From an uncultured Rhizobiaceae group bacterium (GTDB lineage Bacteria > Pseudomonadota > Alphaproteobacteria > Rhizobiales > Rhizobiaceae), in contig CANMVS010000003.1 of assembly GCA_947501445.1 (NCBI GenBank), positions 372,001-436,000 on the forward strand: a stretch of 64,000 bases of DNA. Reading direction: 5' to 3'. The position numbers and the translations under genes are program-made. The stretch's first letter is position 1. Each line of letters starts with the position of its first letter. This document shows, piece after piece, positions 45,727 to 55,407 of this stretch. The notes under the pieces were generated by a model. That model did not search any database. It saw only the letters and a program-made list of their open reading frames with translations, and was not told where the DNA came from.

Positions 45727-48700
45727 CTATTCTGCCGCAGATTTGCGGATAAAGGCAATCTGATTGAGAAAGGCGCGCAGGGCCGCCGGCCGCAGCGGTT
45801 TGTTGAATACTGATATTGCATGCTCTTCTGCGCGATTGCGCACGTCAAGTGTCCGGTCAGCCGTAATCAGCACCGCCGGAATGTCCATCTGCCAATGCTG
45901 GCGTATATTCAAAATGGCCTCAATGCCGTTGCCGTCATCCAGATGATAATCAGCGATAATGGCGGCGGGTGGCCGGGTCATCTGCATTATCCGTTGACCC
46001 ACCTGATCCAAAGACCCCGCGCCATCCACCTTGCAGTGCCAACCTTCCAGAAGCAGTTGCAGGCCATCCAGGATTTTTGGTTCGTTATCGATACAAAGTA
46101 CCGACAGGCCATCGAGGGTCAGCGGTACAGGGATTTTAGTCCGCGGGTCCGTGGCAACCTGCACGCGTTTGATATTGGTTTCCACCGGTATCTCGACACG
46201 GAAATCCGTCCCTTTGCCCATCTGCGACTTGAGTTCAACGGGATGGGACAGGACCCGCGCTATCCGATCCACGATGGAAAGTCCCAAACCGAGCCCGGCA
46301 GCCGTCTTTGCGCCGTCATCCAGGCGAATGAACTCACGAAAGACGGTTTTGAAACTTCCTACAGGAATGCCTATACCAGTGTCGACAACCTGCACAGCAA
46401 CGCTGTCACCCTGATGGCGGACGCCAACAAGAACCCGGCCGTTGGTCGTGTATTTGATGGCATTCGAGACAAGGTTTTGAATAAGGCGTCGCAGCAGATT
46501 AGGGTCGCTGCGTACCAGCGCCGTTGTTGGCATAACCCTTAGCTGCAGCTTTTTTTCTTCGGCAATGGGTGCAAAATCGGTTTCTACCCGTCGTAAAACA
46601 TCATTGAGCGGAAAACTGGATATCTGCGGTTTCATTGCGCCGGTATCAAGCCGTGATATGTCCAGGACAGCACCCAATATTGTTTCCACGGATTCAAGAG
46701 ATGAATCAATGTTTTGAACCAGGTCACGATTGGCTGATTCGCCAAGTCGCTCAACCAGAGACGACGAATACAGGCGAGCCGCATTGAGCGGCTGCAAAAT
46801 ATCATGGCCTGCGGCGGCCAGAAAACGGGTTTTGCCTATATTGGCCTCTTCGGCGAGCGATTGCGCCTGTGCCAGTTCCCCGTTAACACGCACCAGTTCC
46901 GTCGTGCGTGCAGCAACCCTTTGCTCAAGCGTCTCATTGGCCCTTGTCAAAGCCTTTGCCGATTCCACCCGTTCGGTTATGTCGGCATAGGTTGTTACGA
47001 CACCACTGTCAGGCATCGGGTTGGATCGAATTTCAATAATACGTCCGGAACTCTTCAGTGTCAGCGTCCAGGACGAATCCATCGTCAAAAAATTGTCGAC
47101 TGTCTGGCGAACCTGATTGTTGGCAATATCACCGCGATCGGCCAGAATTGAAACAATATCCTCCAGTGCAAATCCCACCTGGCCTACTGATTCAGGCAGG
47201 TCCAACAGGGATCTGAAGCGTCGGTTCCAAACGCTCAATTTGTTGGTCCGGTCATAAACCGTAATGCCCTGATCCATTTGCCCAAGCGCCGTCTGCAGCA
47301 GATCGCGATTATATTGCAGGGCCTCCGAGGCTTCGTCGAGCAGGCGGGCCGTATCCGATGATGTGTCGTCATGCTTTTGGAAGAGCAGTGATAACACCAA
47401 CCGGGCTGAGGCTGACCCAATGGCGCTGCCAAGCAGCTGTTCTGCATAGCGCACAAGATCCATGTCAGCCGGGGCACTGGGCTCCAGCCAGCGACCACGG
47501 GTTGTTTCATAGGTGTGAAACGAGCGTTCGGTCCGCTCCGCGCCAAGATATTTGGTGATCGATTGCTTGAGCTGCTTTACTGTTATGCCGGTTTGCCAGT
47601 CGTTTCTGGCTGGCCTGTTGGTGTTTCGTTGCGGAATAAAGACCCCGGCCTGCATGCGTTCGAGCGCTCTCGCGGGACGGCTCAGGGAACCGAAGACAAA
47701 AAGCGCTGTATTCACAAGCAGACTGAGGATGACGCTATTGACCAGAGGGTCTGCCCGATTGCCTGAAAAAATGTCGGTACCGGGCAGAAGAAAACTCAAT
47801 ACGGCAGCAGCAATGCCTGAATTATCCGGCCCGCCGAAGCTGGGCACAAAGAGCAGATAAGCCCAGACAAACATCCCACCCGACAGGCCCATAATCGCAC
47901 CGCGCGCATTTGCGCGTCGCCACAGGAGGCCCCCCAGCAATGCCGGTGCAAACTGTGCAATGGCGGCAAAGGAAAGAAGGCCAATGGAGGCAAGCCCGGC
48001 GTTGATGGTGGCAGATCGGTAATAGGCATATCCAAGCAACAGGATACAGAAGATCGCTGTGCGTCTGATCCTGAGTATGGTTCCGGAAAAATCGCTCATG
48101 TCGCCACCGCGCCGAATGATATTCTGGCGCAGCAGAACAGGCATGACGATGTCATTTGAAATCATGATCGCAACGGCAACCGATGCAACAATCACCATTG
48201 CGGTTGCGGCTGAAAACCCGCCAATAAAAGTGAACAGTGAAAGCCACGGTATGTCCTGCACCAGCGGCAGTAAAAGCACAAATTGATCGCCCGGTTCATT
48301 GGCCTCGAAGGTCAAAAGACCGGCCATTGCGATTGGTATGACGAAAAGGTTGATGGCGACAAGATAGAGCGGAAACAGATAGCGGGCAGTACGCAGCTCG
48401 CTCTCTGTGCGGTTCTCCACCACGGTCACATGGAATTGGCGGGGCAATGCCAAAATGGCAAATGCGGAAAGGGCGATCAGCACCAGCCACCGTGTTGGTG
48501 CTGTTTCATAGCTCATGGCGGCAACAGCGGCTTCATTTTGCCTGGCCTGGTTTATCAGGTCTGCCGGTCCCGAAAACAGAAAGAATGTGACGAACAATCC
48601 AACGGCGGTAAAGGCAATGAGTTTGACCACCGATTCTGTTGCAACAGCAAGAATGAGACCGTTCTGGTGTTCCGTAGCATCCGTATGGCGGGTGCCGAAT

Positions 48701-49236
48701 ATCACCGCAAAACCGGCAAGCAACAGCGCCACAATCAGGGATATATCCGTCAGGATAAAAGAACCGGGCTGGCTGTCGAAGGCTGTGTTGGCCATGATGA
48801 TGGTGACCGACGAGGAGACGGCCTTTAGCTGAAGCGCAATATAGGGGATGGTCCCAACAACAGCGATGATTGCCACGATACCCGCAACGGTGGGGTTTTT
48901 TCCATAACGTGCTGCTATGAAATCAGCAATGGAGGTCAGTTTTTCCGCCTTCGCCAATTCAACAATACGCCTCACCAGCGGCATGCCTATGGTGAACATG
49001 AGGATTGGGCCAATATAAATGGCGAGAAATTCGAACCCGCGACCAGCTGCCAGTCCGACACCGCCGAAATAGGTCCAGGATGTGCAGTAGACAGCAAGGC
49101 TCAGTGCATAAATCAGCGGTCGTCCTTTGCCGTCTCGACGCTTTGTCGAAGATTTGCGGTCGCCGTAACTGGCAATTGCAAACAGCAGCAAAAGGTAGAG
49201 CAGTGCAGAGGTTACAATGACCCAACCTGCCAGCAT
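45727..49236 (-). CDS. SLC5-fused hybrid sensor histidine kinase (CrbS-like)
   Basis: The 1169-residue protein joins a sodium:solute symporter domain (about residues 1-520, thirteen membrane segments, opening with GWVIVTSALLYLLLLFAIASYGD), a STAC-like linker, a PAS domain (ALGQMDQGITVYDRTNKLSVW), a dimerisation domain with phosphohistidine H811 in AAGHDILQPLNAAR, an ATPase domain (LVSNAIKYT, DTGIGIP, GLGLGLSI) and a C-terminal receiver with D1096 in ADYHLDDG. The transporter part probably senses or takes up a small carbon compound; acetate is the known cue for CrbS. The start at 49236 begins the symporter signature. It is convergent with its likely partner. Confidence 0.9.
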   Translation of the reverse strand: MLAGWVIVTSALLYLLLLFAIASYGDRKSSTKRRDGKGRPLIYALSLAVYCTSWTYFGGVGLAAGRGFEFLAIYIGPILMFTIGMPLVRRIVELAKAEKLTSIADFIAARYGKNPTVAGIVAIIAVVGTIPYIALQLKAVSSSVTIIMANTAFDSQPGSFILTDISLIVALLLAGFAVIFGTRHTDATEHQNGLILAVATESVVKLIAFTAVGLFVTFFLFSGPADLINQARQNEAAVAAMSYETAPTRWLVLIALSAFAILALPRQFHVTVVENRTESELRTARYLFPLYLVAINLFVIPIAMAGLLTFEANEPGDQFVLLLPLVQDIPWLSLFTFIGGFSAATAMVIVASVAVAIMISNDIVMPVLLRQNIIRRGGDMSDFSGTILRIRRTAIFCILLLGYAYYRSATINAGLASIGLLSFAAIAQFAPALLGGLLWRRANARGAIMGLSGGMFVWAYLLFVPSFGGPDNSGIAAAVLSFLLPGTDIFSGNRADPLVNSVILSLLVNTALFVFGSLSRPARALERMQAGVFIPQRNTNRPARNDWQTGITVKQLKQSITKYLGAERTERSFHTYETTRGRWLEPSAPADMDLVRYAEQLLGSAIGSASARLVLSLLFQKHDDTSSDTARLLDEASEALQYNRDLLQTALGQMDQGITVYDRTNKLSVWNRRFRSLLDLPESVGQVGFALEDIVSILADRGDIANNQVRQTVDNFLTMDSSWTLTLKSSGRIIEIRSNPMPDSGVVTTYADITERVESAKALTRANETLEQRVAARTTELVRVNGELAQAQSLAEEANIGKTRFLAAAGHDILQPLNAARLYSSSLVERLGESANRDLVQNIDSSLESVETILGAVLDISRLDTGAMKPQISSFPLNDVLRRVETDFAPIAEEKKLQLRVMPTTALVRSDPNLLRRLIQNLVSNAIKYTTNGRVLVGVRHQGDSVAVQVVDTGIGIPVGSFKTVFREFIRLDDGAKTAAGLGLGLSIVDRIARVLSHPVELKSQMGKGTDFRVEIPVETNIKRVQVATDPRTKIPVPLTLDGLSVLCIDNEPKILDGLQLLLEGWHCKVDGAGSLDQVGQRIMQMTRPPAAIIADYHLDDGNGIEAILNIRQHWQMDIPAVLITADRTLDVRNRAEEHAISVFNKPLRPAALRAFLNQIAFIRKSAAE

Positions 49237-49401
49237 TCCTGTACCAAACCTCCCAATCAACGAACACGCAATGCAAAGCATAGACGCAATAGCCGTTGAC
49301 GCAAATCATACCAAAGTAACGGCCATTGGTTTGTACAGGGTTGTCTCCGAGCAGACATCAGGCACAGCCTGTATTCGCAAGGCGCTCAAGCGGCGTGACT
49401 G

Positions 49402-49462
49402 GACCGTTTCACGTTTTGTCAGAAACGGGACAATGGTGCCGGCCTTTGATTTTCGGCGGCTT
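49402..49462 (-). repeat. Two-hairpin intergenic repeat, copy G (partial, inverted)
   Basis: This copy carries GACCGTTTCACGTTTTGTC ... AACGGGACAATGGTG and part of the linker (CCTTTGATTTT), then ends before hairpin 1. It is in the spacer between the divergent kinase and mscL genes. Confidence 0.75.
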
Positions 49463-49525
49463 CAATTTGCAGAAAAATTATTCTATTGAAGTAAAACATA
49501 ACAAAAATCAAATAGGGGACTATGC

Positions 49526-49942
49526 ATGTTAAAAGAGTTTCGCGAATTTGTTGCCAAGGGCAATGTCATGGACCTGGCCGTCGGGGTTATTATTGGCGGC
49601 GCATTTGGCCTTATCGTCAAATCACTGACAGATGACGTCATTATGCCGGTTGTCGGCGCGGTATTCGGTGGGTTTGATTTTTCAAACTACTTCATTCCGC
49701 TCAGCAGTGCCGTGACGGCCTCTACGCTCGAGGCGGCGCGTGAGCAGGGTGCAGTTCTGGCCTACGGCAATTTCATCACCGTTGCGATCAATTTTGTGAT
49801 CCTGGCCTGGATCATTTTTCTGATGGTGAAAGGTGTCAACAACATGCGTCGCAAGGAAGAAGCAAAGCCAGCCAAACCGGCCGCGCCTCCGGCGGACGTA
49901 CAATTGCTGACGGAAATTCGCGATCTCCTGAAGAAAGCCTGA
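49526..49942 (+). CDS. mscL: Large-conductance mechanosensitive channel
   Basis: The 138-residue protein is Msc[25 protein letters not shown] forms the amphipathic helix and pore-lining first membrane segment, followed by a periplasmic loop ([20 protein letters not shown]), the second membrane segment ([17 protein letters not shown]) and a cytoplasmic helix ending in [11 protein letters not shown]. It opens under membrane tension and releases solutes on osmotic downshock. It is a single gene, with a terminator and repeat copy H behind it. Confidence 0.97.
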   Translation: MLKEFREFVAKGNVMDLAVGVIIGGAFGLIVKSLTDDVIMPVVGAVFGGFDFSNYFIPLSSAVTASTLEAAREQGAVLAYGNFITVAINFVILAWIIFLMVKGVNNMRRKEEAKPAKPAAPPADVQLLTEIRDLLKKA

Positions 49943-49954
49943 TTTTATTCAGTT

Positions 49955-50054
49955 GGAGCACTTCAGGTTTTGATGGAAACGGCAAAACCTGAATGGATTC
50001 ACAAAAACAAAGGCCGACACCGTTGTCCCGCTTCTGACAAGATGTGAAACGGTC
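49955..50054 (+). repeat. Two-hairpin intergenic repeat, copy H (full length)
   Basis: This full copy has GGAGCA, hairpin 1 with perfect arms (TTCAGGTTTTG and CAAAACCTGAA), linker and hairpin 2 (diverged in its loop, GACAAGATGTGAAACGG). It lies between the convergent mscL and hemA genes. Confidence 0.88.
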
Positions 50055-50059
50055 ACATG

Positions 50060-50090
50060 CGCTCCCCGCTCAAATGTGGGGAGTGTGTTT
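50060..50090 (+). terminator. Terminator after mscL
   Basis: CGCTCCCC (50060-50067) pairs with GGGGAGTG (50078-50085) over a ten-base loop and is followed by TGTTTT. It lies just downstream of repeat copy H and before the hemA 3' end. Confidence 0.55.
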
Positions 50091-50152
50091 TGAAAAACCT
50101 GCCCCGGTTTCCCTGTCCGAATTTCCCTATGAGAGCATTCGCGACAGATTTA

Positions 50153-51430
50153 CTATCCGCCGGACTTGGGCACGGTCAGTTTGACAATGCGATCAGATTC
50201 CACTGGACCGTCATTGCTGCCGGCGGCAAACGGTATGCCCAGCGTAAACCAGACTTCCTTCAGTGCCTCGCAAAGTTCGCCAATCAATGCATCATCGTGG
50301 AACGGGCTTGGCGTTATGCGCAACCGTTCCGAGCCGCGTGGCACGGTGGGATAATTGATTGGCTGAATGTAAATTCCATGCACATCCATGAGTCTGTCGG
50401 CGGCCATCTTGCAAAGCTCCGGATCACCGACATGCAGCGGCACAATATGGGTTTGCGATGGCATGACAGGCATGCCGGCGCCGGTCAAAGCTGTTTTGGT
50501 GGCCTGGGATTGGCGCTGATGCGCTTCGCGTTCCGACTGCGAATTTTTCAGGTGTCGGATGGAGGTCGTCGCCGCCGCTGCAATTGAAGGGGGCAGGGCG
50601 GTCGTGAATATAAAGCCAGGTGCATAGGAACGAACAGCGTCAATAACCGCGCGTGATCCGGTGATATAGCCGCCAAGCGCCCCAAACGCCTTTGCCAGAG
50701 TCCCCTCAATAATATCAATGCGGTCCGCAAGGCCTTCGCGGTCGGTAATGCCGCCGCCGCGCTGGCCATACATGCCAACAGCATGGACCTCATCGATATA
50801 GGTCATGGCACCATATTTGTCGGCAAGATCGGCAATCGCTTCGATCGGCGCAATGTCACCATCCATCGAATAAATGGATTCAAACACAATCAGTTTGGCT
50901 CGCTGCGGGTCAGCTGCCCGCAACAATTCTTCCAGATGTGCGAGGTTGTTATGTCGAAAAATCTTCTTTTCACATCCCGAGCGACGCACACCTTCGATCA
51001 TCGAAGAGTGGTTCAATTCATCGGACAGAATCAGGCAGTTGGGCAGAAGTTTGGCAATGGTGGAAATGGATGCTTCATTGGAAATGAATCCCGATGTAAA
51101 CACCAGTGCAGCTTCCTTGCTGTGCAGATCTGCAAGCTCCAGTTCCAGTTCAACCAATGGATGGTTTGTGCCGGAGATATTGCGGGTACCTCCTGCGCCG
51201 GACCCCATTTTGCCTGCGGCATCACAAAGCGCACTGATAACGTTTTCGTTTTGACCCATGCCCAGATAATCGTTGGAACACCACACCGTTACTTCACGGG
51301 CGGTGCCACCGGTTCGATGAATGGCGCGGGGAAATTTACCGACGATGCGTTCGAGATTTGCAAAGACCCGGTAGCGTTTTTCGGCATGCAGTTGATCAAC
51401 CGCGTCCTGAAAAATGCTGCGATAATCCAT
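50153..51430 (-). CDS. hemA: 5-aminolevulinate synthase
   Basis: The 425-residue protein is the PLP enzyme of the C4 haem pathway, condensing glycine and succinyl-CoA. It has [23 protein letters not shown], the pocket [10 protein letters not shown] and the PLP lysine K247 in [13 protein letters not shown]. The start at 51430 has GGAG ten bases upstream; the longer frame to 51523 is not protein-like. A perfect Fnr/FixK-type box at 51585-51598 lies 155 bases upstream, suggesting oxygen control as known for hemA in other alphaproteobacteria. Confidence 0.95.
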   Translation of the reverse strand: MDYRSIFQDAVDQLHAEKRYRVFANLERIVGKFPRAIHRTGGTAREVTVWCSNDYLGMGQNENVISALCDAAGKMGSGAGGTRNISGTNHPLVELELELADLHSKEAALVFTSGFISNEASISTIAKLLPNCLILSDELNHSSMIEGVRRSGCEKKIFRHNNLAHLEELLRAADPQRAKLIVFESIYSMDGDIAPIEAIADLADKYGAMTYIDEVHAVGMYGQRGGGITDREGLADRIDIIEGTLAKAFGALGGYITGSRAVIDAVRSYAPGFIFTTALPPSIAAAATTSIRHLKNSQSEREAHQRQSQATKTALTGAGMPVMPSQTHIVPLHVGDPELCKMAADRLMDVHGIYIQPINYPTVPRGSERLRITPSPFHDDALIGELCEALKEVWFTLGIPFAAGSNDGPVESDRIVKLTVPKSGG

Positions 51431-51781
51431 TGAACTCACACTCCAATTCGCAAGATGAGGCACAATTGCATCCCACTTGCGGACCGCACTAACGCTGGCG
51501 ATTGTTACATGGATAACCAGCAATTCTGTTAAAAAGTCCTATCAGACTTTAGATGAACTCTAAACAGGAAATTATGCCGCAGGCTTGATCCCGATCAATA
51601 TATCACGTGTATTTGAGTACAATTGACACGTGGTCAGTCCATTTGGCTTATCCAAAAGTCTCATCAACCAAAGTCTTATACACGAATGGATTATTGCGAC
51701 TTTCGCTCCTGAGTTTAGCATTGGCGGGCGTTCTGTTTAGGGAAACGGAGCACTTGATCAGCGACATTTGGGAGGAATTCA
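51431..51781. other. Divergent promoter region between hemA and the Liv-type operon
   Basis: These 351 bases hold no gene. They contain the Fnr/FixK-type box at 51585-51598 and a pair of CACGTG hexamers within 51605-51635, the second overlapping a TTGACA -35-like box pointing to the ABC operon. Confidence 0.6.
51585..51598. promoter_or_regulatory. Perfect Fnr/FixK-type box
   Basis: TTGATCCCGATCAA matches the Fnr/FixK consensus TTGAT-N4-ATCAA exactly. It stands between hemA (start 155 bases to the left) and the Liv-type operon (start 184 bases to the right). hemA is the more likely target, since it is regulated by Fnr-type proteins in related bacteria. Confidence 0.7.
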
Positions 51782-53125
51782 ATGTCCAGACTAACCATGA
51801 CCCGTCGTGGCTTGCTAAAGGCGGGCGCCGCATCCGGTGTCGCTCTCGCGGCACCCATGAGTTTTATACGTGGAGCCCATGCAGCAGATTTCTGCAACAT
51901 GCCAACCGGCAGTTCCGTAACACTTGGCTTCAATGTGCCGCAGACCGGTGCCTATGCGGACGAAGGTGCTGACGAATTGCGCGCCTATAAATTGGCCGTC
52001 AAACACCTCAATGGTGAAGGCGATGGTGGCATGCTCAACACGTTCACGTCCAAAGCTCTCAAAGGCAATGGTGTGCTGGGCAAGAAAGTTGAATATGTAA
52101 CGGGTGACACGCAGACCAAATCCGATGCCGCGCGCGCTTCGGCCAAGCGGATGATTGAAAAAGACGGTGCCATCATGATCACCGGTGGATCTTCCTCCGG
52201 TGTGGCTGTTGCCGTACAGGGATTGTGTCAGGAAACCGGGGTCATCTTCATGGCCGGTCTCACACACTCCAATGATACGACAGGAAAAGACAAGAAGCGT
52301 TATGGCTTCCGCCATTTCTTCAATGCCTATCAGTCCGGTCTTGCTCTTGGTCCCATTCTTGCCGATCAGCTTGGCAAGGAACGCAGTGCTTACCATCTGA
52401 CCGCGGACTACAACTGGGGTTGGACGCAGGAAGAATCCATCAAGAACACCACAGAGGGCCTTGGCTGGAATACGGTCAACGCCGTGAGAACACCGCTTGG
52501 TGCTGGAGACTTTTCACAGTATCTGACGCCTGTTCTTAACTCAGGTGCCGACGTTCTGATCCTCAACCACTATGGCAAGGATATGGTGAATTCGCTGACA
52601 CAGGCGGTTCAGTTCGGCATGCGCGCCAAACAGGTCAATGGCAAGGATTTCGAAATTGTTGTGCCGTTGTTTTCGCGTTTGATGGCGCAGGGTGCCGGTG
52701 AAAACATCAAGGGTATTTTGGGTACCACCAACTGGAACTGGTCGCTTCAGGATGCCGGATCAACAGCCTTCGTAAAATCATTTGGACAGGAATATGGCTT
52801 CCCGCCATCGCAGGCAGCGCAGACCTGTTATGTACAGACATTACTTTATGCCGATGCATGTGAGCGCGCTGGAACCTTTGCCCCACCACAGGTCATTGCA
52901 GCCCTTGAAGGCTTTGAGTTTGATGGTATGGGCAATGGCAAGACGCTCTATCGTGCCGCCGACCATCAGTGCATGAAGGATGTGCTGGTCGTGCGTGGTA
53001 ACGAAAATGCAACGTCGCAGTTTGACCTGCTTGAAGTCGTCAAGATTGTTCCACGCGATCAGGTTACCTATGATCCGGCGATTTTCGGCGGTGACCTTGG
53101 ACCGGCAGACGCCAAAGCCTGCTAA
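51782..53125 (+). CDS. Branched-chain amino acid/urea-type ABC substrate-binding protein
   Basis: The 447-residue protein starts with a twin-arginine-like signal peptide (TRRGLLKAGAASGVALAAP, cleavage near AHA), then a type I periplasmic-binding fold of the Peripla_BP_6 class: GFNVPQTGAYADEGADEL, TGGSSSGVAVAVQGL and a late QTCYVQTLLYADACERAG. It binds an amino acid, amide or urea for the LivHMGF-type importer encoded downstream. The ligand cannot be told. A twin-arginine signal is unusual but known for such proteins. Confidence 0.88.
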   Translation: MSRLTMTRRGLLKAGAASGVALAAPMSFIRGAHAADFCNMPTGSSVTLGFNVPQTGAYADEGADELRAYKLAVKHLNGEGDGGMLNTFTSKALKGNGVLGKKVEYVTGDTQTKSDAARASAKRMIEKDGAIMITGGSSSGVAVAVQGLCQETGVIFMAGLTHSNDTTGKDKKRYGFRHFFNAYQSGLALGPILADQLGKERSAYHLTADYNWGWTQEESIKNTTEGLGWNTVNAVRTPLGAGDFSQYLTPVLNSGADVLILNHYGKDMVNSLTQAVQFGMRAKQVNGKDFEIVVPLFSRLMAQGAGENIKGILGTTNWNWSLQDAGSTAFVKSFGQEYGFPPSQAAQTCYVQTLLYADACERAGTFAPPQVIAALEGFEFDGMGNGKTLYRAADHQCMKDVLVVRGNENATSQFDLLEVVKIVPRDQVTYDPAIFGGDLGPADAKAC

Positions 53126-53220
53126 GCAGAACTGTAAAACTGAGAAGACAAATGCTGATCGGCCGGTAACTGGCCGGTCAGCCCGGTAAATACGGCGTTG
53201 ACAAGTGGGGCGCTTCGCAA

Positions 53221-54246
53221 ATGGATGCGATATTTCTTCAATTTCTGAATGGTTTGGACAAGGGCGGTGCCTATGCGCTGATAGCGCTTGGCCTGACTCT
53301 CGTTTTCGGCACATTGGGTGTCGTCAATTTTGCGCATGGAGCTCTTTTCATGCTGGGCGCTTTTTGCGCTGTGACATTCAACAAATTTCTCAGCTATGAA
53401 CTGGTGGTTCTTGATGAAACCAAGAAGACCGCCTGGGGCACCGCAGTCGAAATACGCACCCCTTACATCGAGGCATGGTTTGGCGATTTCGGCACACAGA
53501 TACTGAACTATTCAGTCCCGATATCCATACTGGTCGCCATCCCGGTCATGCTGCTGATTGGCGTATCGATGGAACGCGGCCTGATAAAACACTTTTACAA
53601 ACGCCCGCACGCAGATCAGATTCTGGTGACTTTTGGTCTGGCAATTGTCATTCAGGAAGTCATCAAACATTATTTCGGTGCCAATCCCATTCCGCAGTCT
53701 GCACCGGATATTGTTTCCGGAAGCGCCAACATAGGTGCATGGCTCGGGCTCAGCGACAATATTGTCTACCCGTGGTGGCGGCTGGTTTATTTCGGCTTTT
53801 CAGCGCTTATCATAGGGGCGGTATTCGCATTCCTGCAATTTACCACCTACGGCATGGTGGTGCGTGCCGGCATGCGCGACAGCGAAACGGTCGGCATGCT
53901 TGGTATCAATATTGAGCGCCGTTTCACCGTCGTTTTTGGCATTGCCGCGGTGGTCGCTGGTCTGGCTGGCGTCATGTATACGCCCATATTGCCACCCGAT
54001 TTTCACATGGGAATGGATTTTCTGGTCCTGTCTTTTGTTGTCGTTGTTGTTGGCGGCATGGGGTCATTGTCCGGCGCGGTTCTTGCAGGTTTCCTGCTCG
54101 GCATCCTGCAGTCGTTCGCGTCAATGAATGAAATAACAAGCATATTCCCGGGCATTGATCAGATTATCATTTATCTGGTGGCCGTGGTGATCCTGTTAAC
54201 AATGCCGCGCGGACTTATGGGCCGTGAAGGCGTGATGGAGGAATAG
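53221..54246 (+). CDS. Branched-chain amino acid-type ABC permease (LivH-like)
   Basis: The 341-residue membrane protein begins with [20 protein letters not shown] and contains [14 protein letters not shown], the LivH hallmark, and the late [20 protein letters not shown]. It has an unusual hydrophilic insert of about 40 residues after helix 2 ([20 protein letters not shown]) not present in E. coli LivH. It forms one half of the membrane channel. The next gene starts four bases later. Confidence 0.92.
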   Translation: MDAIFLQFLNGLDKGGAYALIALGLTLVFGTLGVVNFAHGALFMLGAFCAVTFNKFLSYELVVLDETKKTAWGTAVEIRTPYIEAWFGDFGTQILNYSVPISILVAIPVMLLIGVSMERGLIKHFYKRPHADQILVTFGLAIVIQEVIKHYFGANPIPQSAPDIVSGSANIGAWLGLSDNIVYPWWRLVYFGFSALIIGAVFAFLQFTTYGMVVRAGMRDSETVGMLGINIERRFTVVFGIAAVVAGLAGVMYTPILPPDFHMGMDFLVLSFVVVVVGGMGSLSGAVLAGFLLGILQSFASMNEITSIFPGIDQIIIYLVAVVILLTMPRGLMGREGVMEE

Positions 54247-54250
54247 GGTC

Positions 54251-55396
54251 ATGAAACAGATGCTTTCTCGCGAACCTTTTGCCCTGTTGGCATTCAGTCT
54301 GGTCATTTTGACCATGCCAATCTGGTTGGCCCCATTGGGTGCCAACTACCCGGATCTGCTGCAGAAATTCACGATTTACGCGATATTCGCGATGGGCTTC
54401 AACATATTGTTTGGCCTGACGGGTTACCTTTCATTTGGACACGCTGCCTTTCTTGGTATTGGTTCCTATGCTGCAGTCTGGTCTTTCAAACTCTTCACAA
54501 TGAATGTGCTGCCAGCATTGTTTTTTGGCGTCGCATTTTCGGGATTGTTTGCACTTCTCATCGGCTTTATCAGCCTGCGGCGGTCGGGGATCTATTTCTC
54601 CATATTGACGCTGGCGTTTGCACAGATGTGTTACAATCTGGCCTATTCCGTGCTGACCCCGATTACCAACGGTGAAACCGGGTTGCAACTCACCCTGCAG
54701 GACCCGCGTATTATTGACCGGGCACTGGCGGAACCTGGCAAGGGATTGCCCTCGACTGAACTGTTTGGGCTGTCGATGAGCGGCTACTCCGGATTTTACT
54801 TTTGTGCGGTTGTGCTGATCGTCTGTTTCTTCATTTCCAGACGCATTTTCTATTCACCCTTCGGCCTGACATTGCGCGGTATCAAGTCAAATCAATCGCG
54901 TATGAATTACACCGGTTTCAACACCCGGCCCTACACGCTGACGGCTTTTGTCATATCCGGCATGTTTGCCGGGCTGGCCGGGTCTCTGCTTGCCGTAACC
55001 GACCCCCTGGCCGGTGCCGAGCGTATGCAGTGGACAGCATCAGGCGAAGTTGTTCTCATGACGATCCTTGGCGGTGTCGGTACCTTGATCGGCCCCATGC
55101 TGGGTGCCTGGATCATCAAGTACTTTGAGAATATCTTTTCTGCATTCAACCCCGAAACACTGCAGAGCTTCTTCTCTTTCCTGCCGGAAGGGTTGCGCAC
55201 TGTGGCGGTCGATGTATCCAGCCTGTTTGTCGGTGAAGGGTGGCATTTGACGCTGGGCGTATTGTTCATGCTGATCGTTATATTCCTGCCGGGTGGTGTT
55301 ATGGAGGGTTGGCGTCGTATTACCCGTCGCTTTGGCGGTGGCAGCGGCACAAAACCGGCATCTTCACCCAATGCAGCGGTACAACCGGCAGAATAG
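54251..55396 (+). CDS. Branched-chain amino acid-type ABC permease (LivM-like)
   Basis: The 381-residue membrane protein has [21 protein letters not shown], the LivM hallmark, plus [17 protein letters not shown] and the late [16 protein letters not shown]. It pairs with the LivH-like permease. The last 25 residues are hydrophilic and of low complexity. It is followed by the first ATPase gene after 11 bases. Confidence 0.92.
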   Translation: MKQMLSREPFALLAFSLVILTMPIWLAPLGANYPDLLQKFTIYAIFAMGFNILFGLTGYLSFGHAAFLGIGSYAAVWSFKLFTMNVLPALFFGVAFSGLFALLIGFISLRRSGIYFSILTLAFAQMCYNLAYSVLTPITNGETGLQLTLQDPRIIDRALAEPGKGLPSTELFGLSMSGYSGFYFCAVVLIVCFFISRRIFYSPFGLTLRGIKSNQSRMNYTGFNTRPYTLTAFVISGMFAGLAGSLLAVTDPLAGAERMQWTASGEVVLMTILGGVGTLIGPMLGAWIIKYFENIFSAFNPETLQSFFSFLPEGLRTVAVDVSSLFVGEGWHLTLGVLFMLIVIFLPGGVMEGWRRITRRFGGGSGTKPASSPNAAVQPAE

Positions 55397-55407
55397 GAGG
55401 TCAGATC

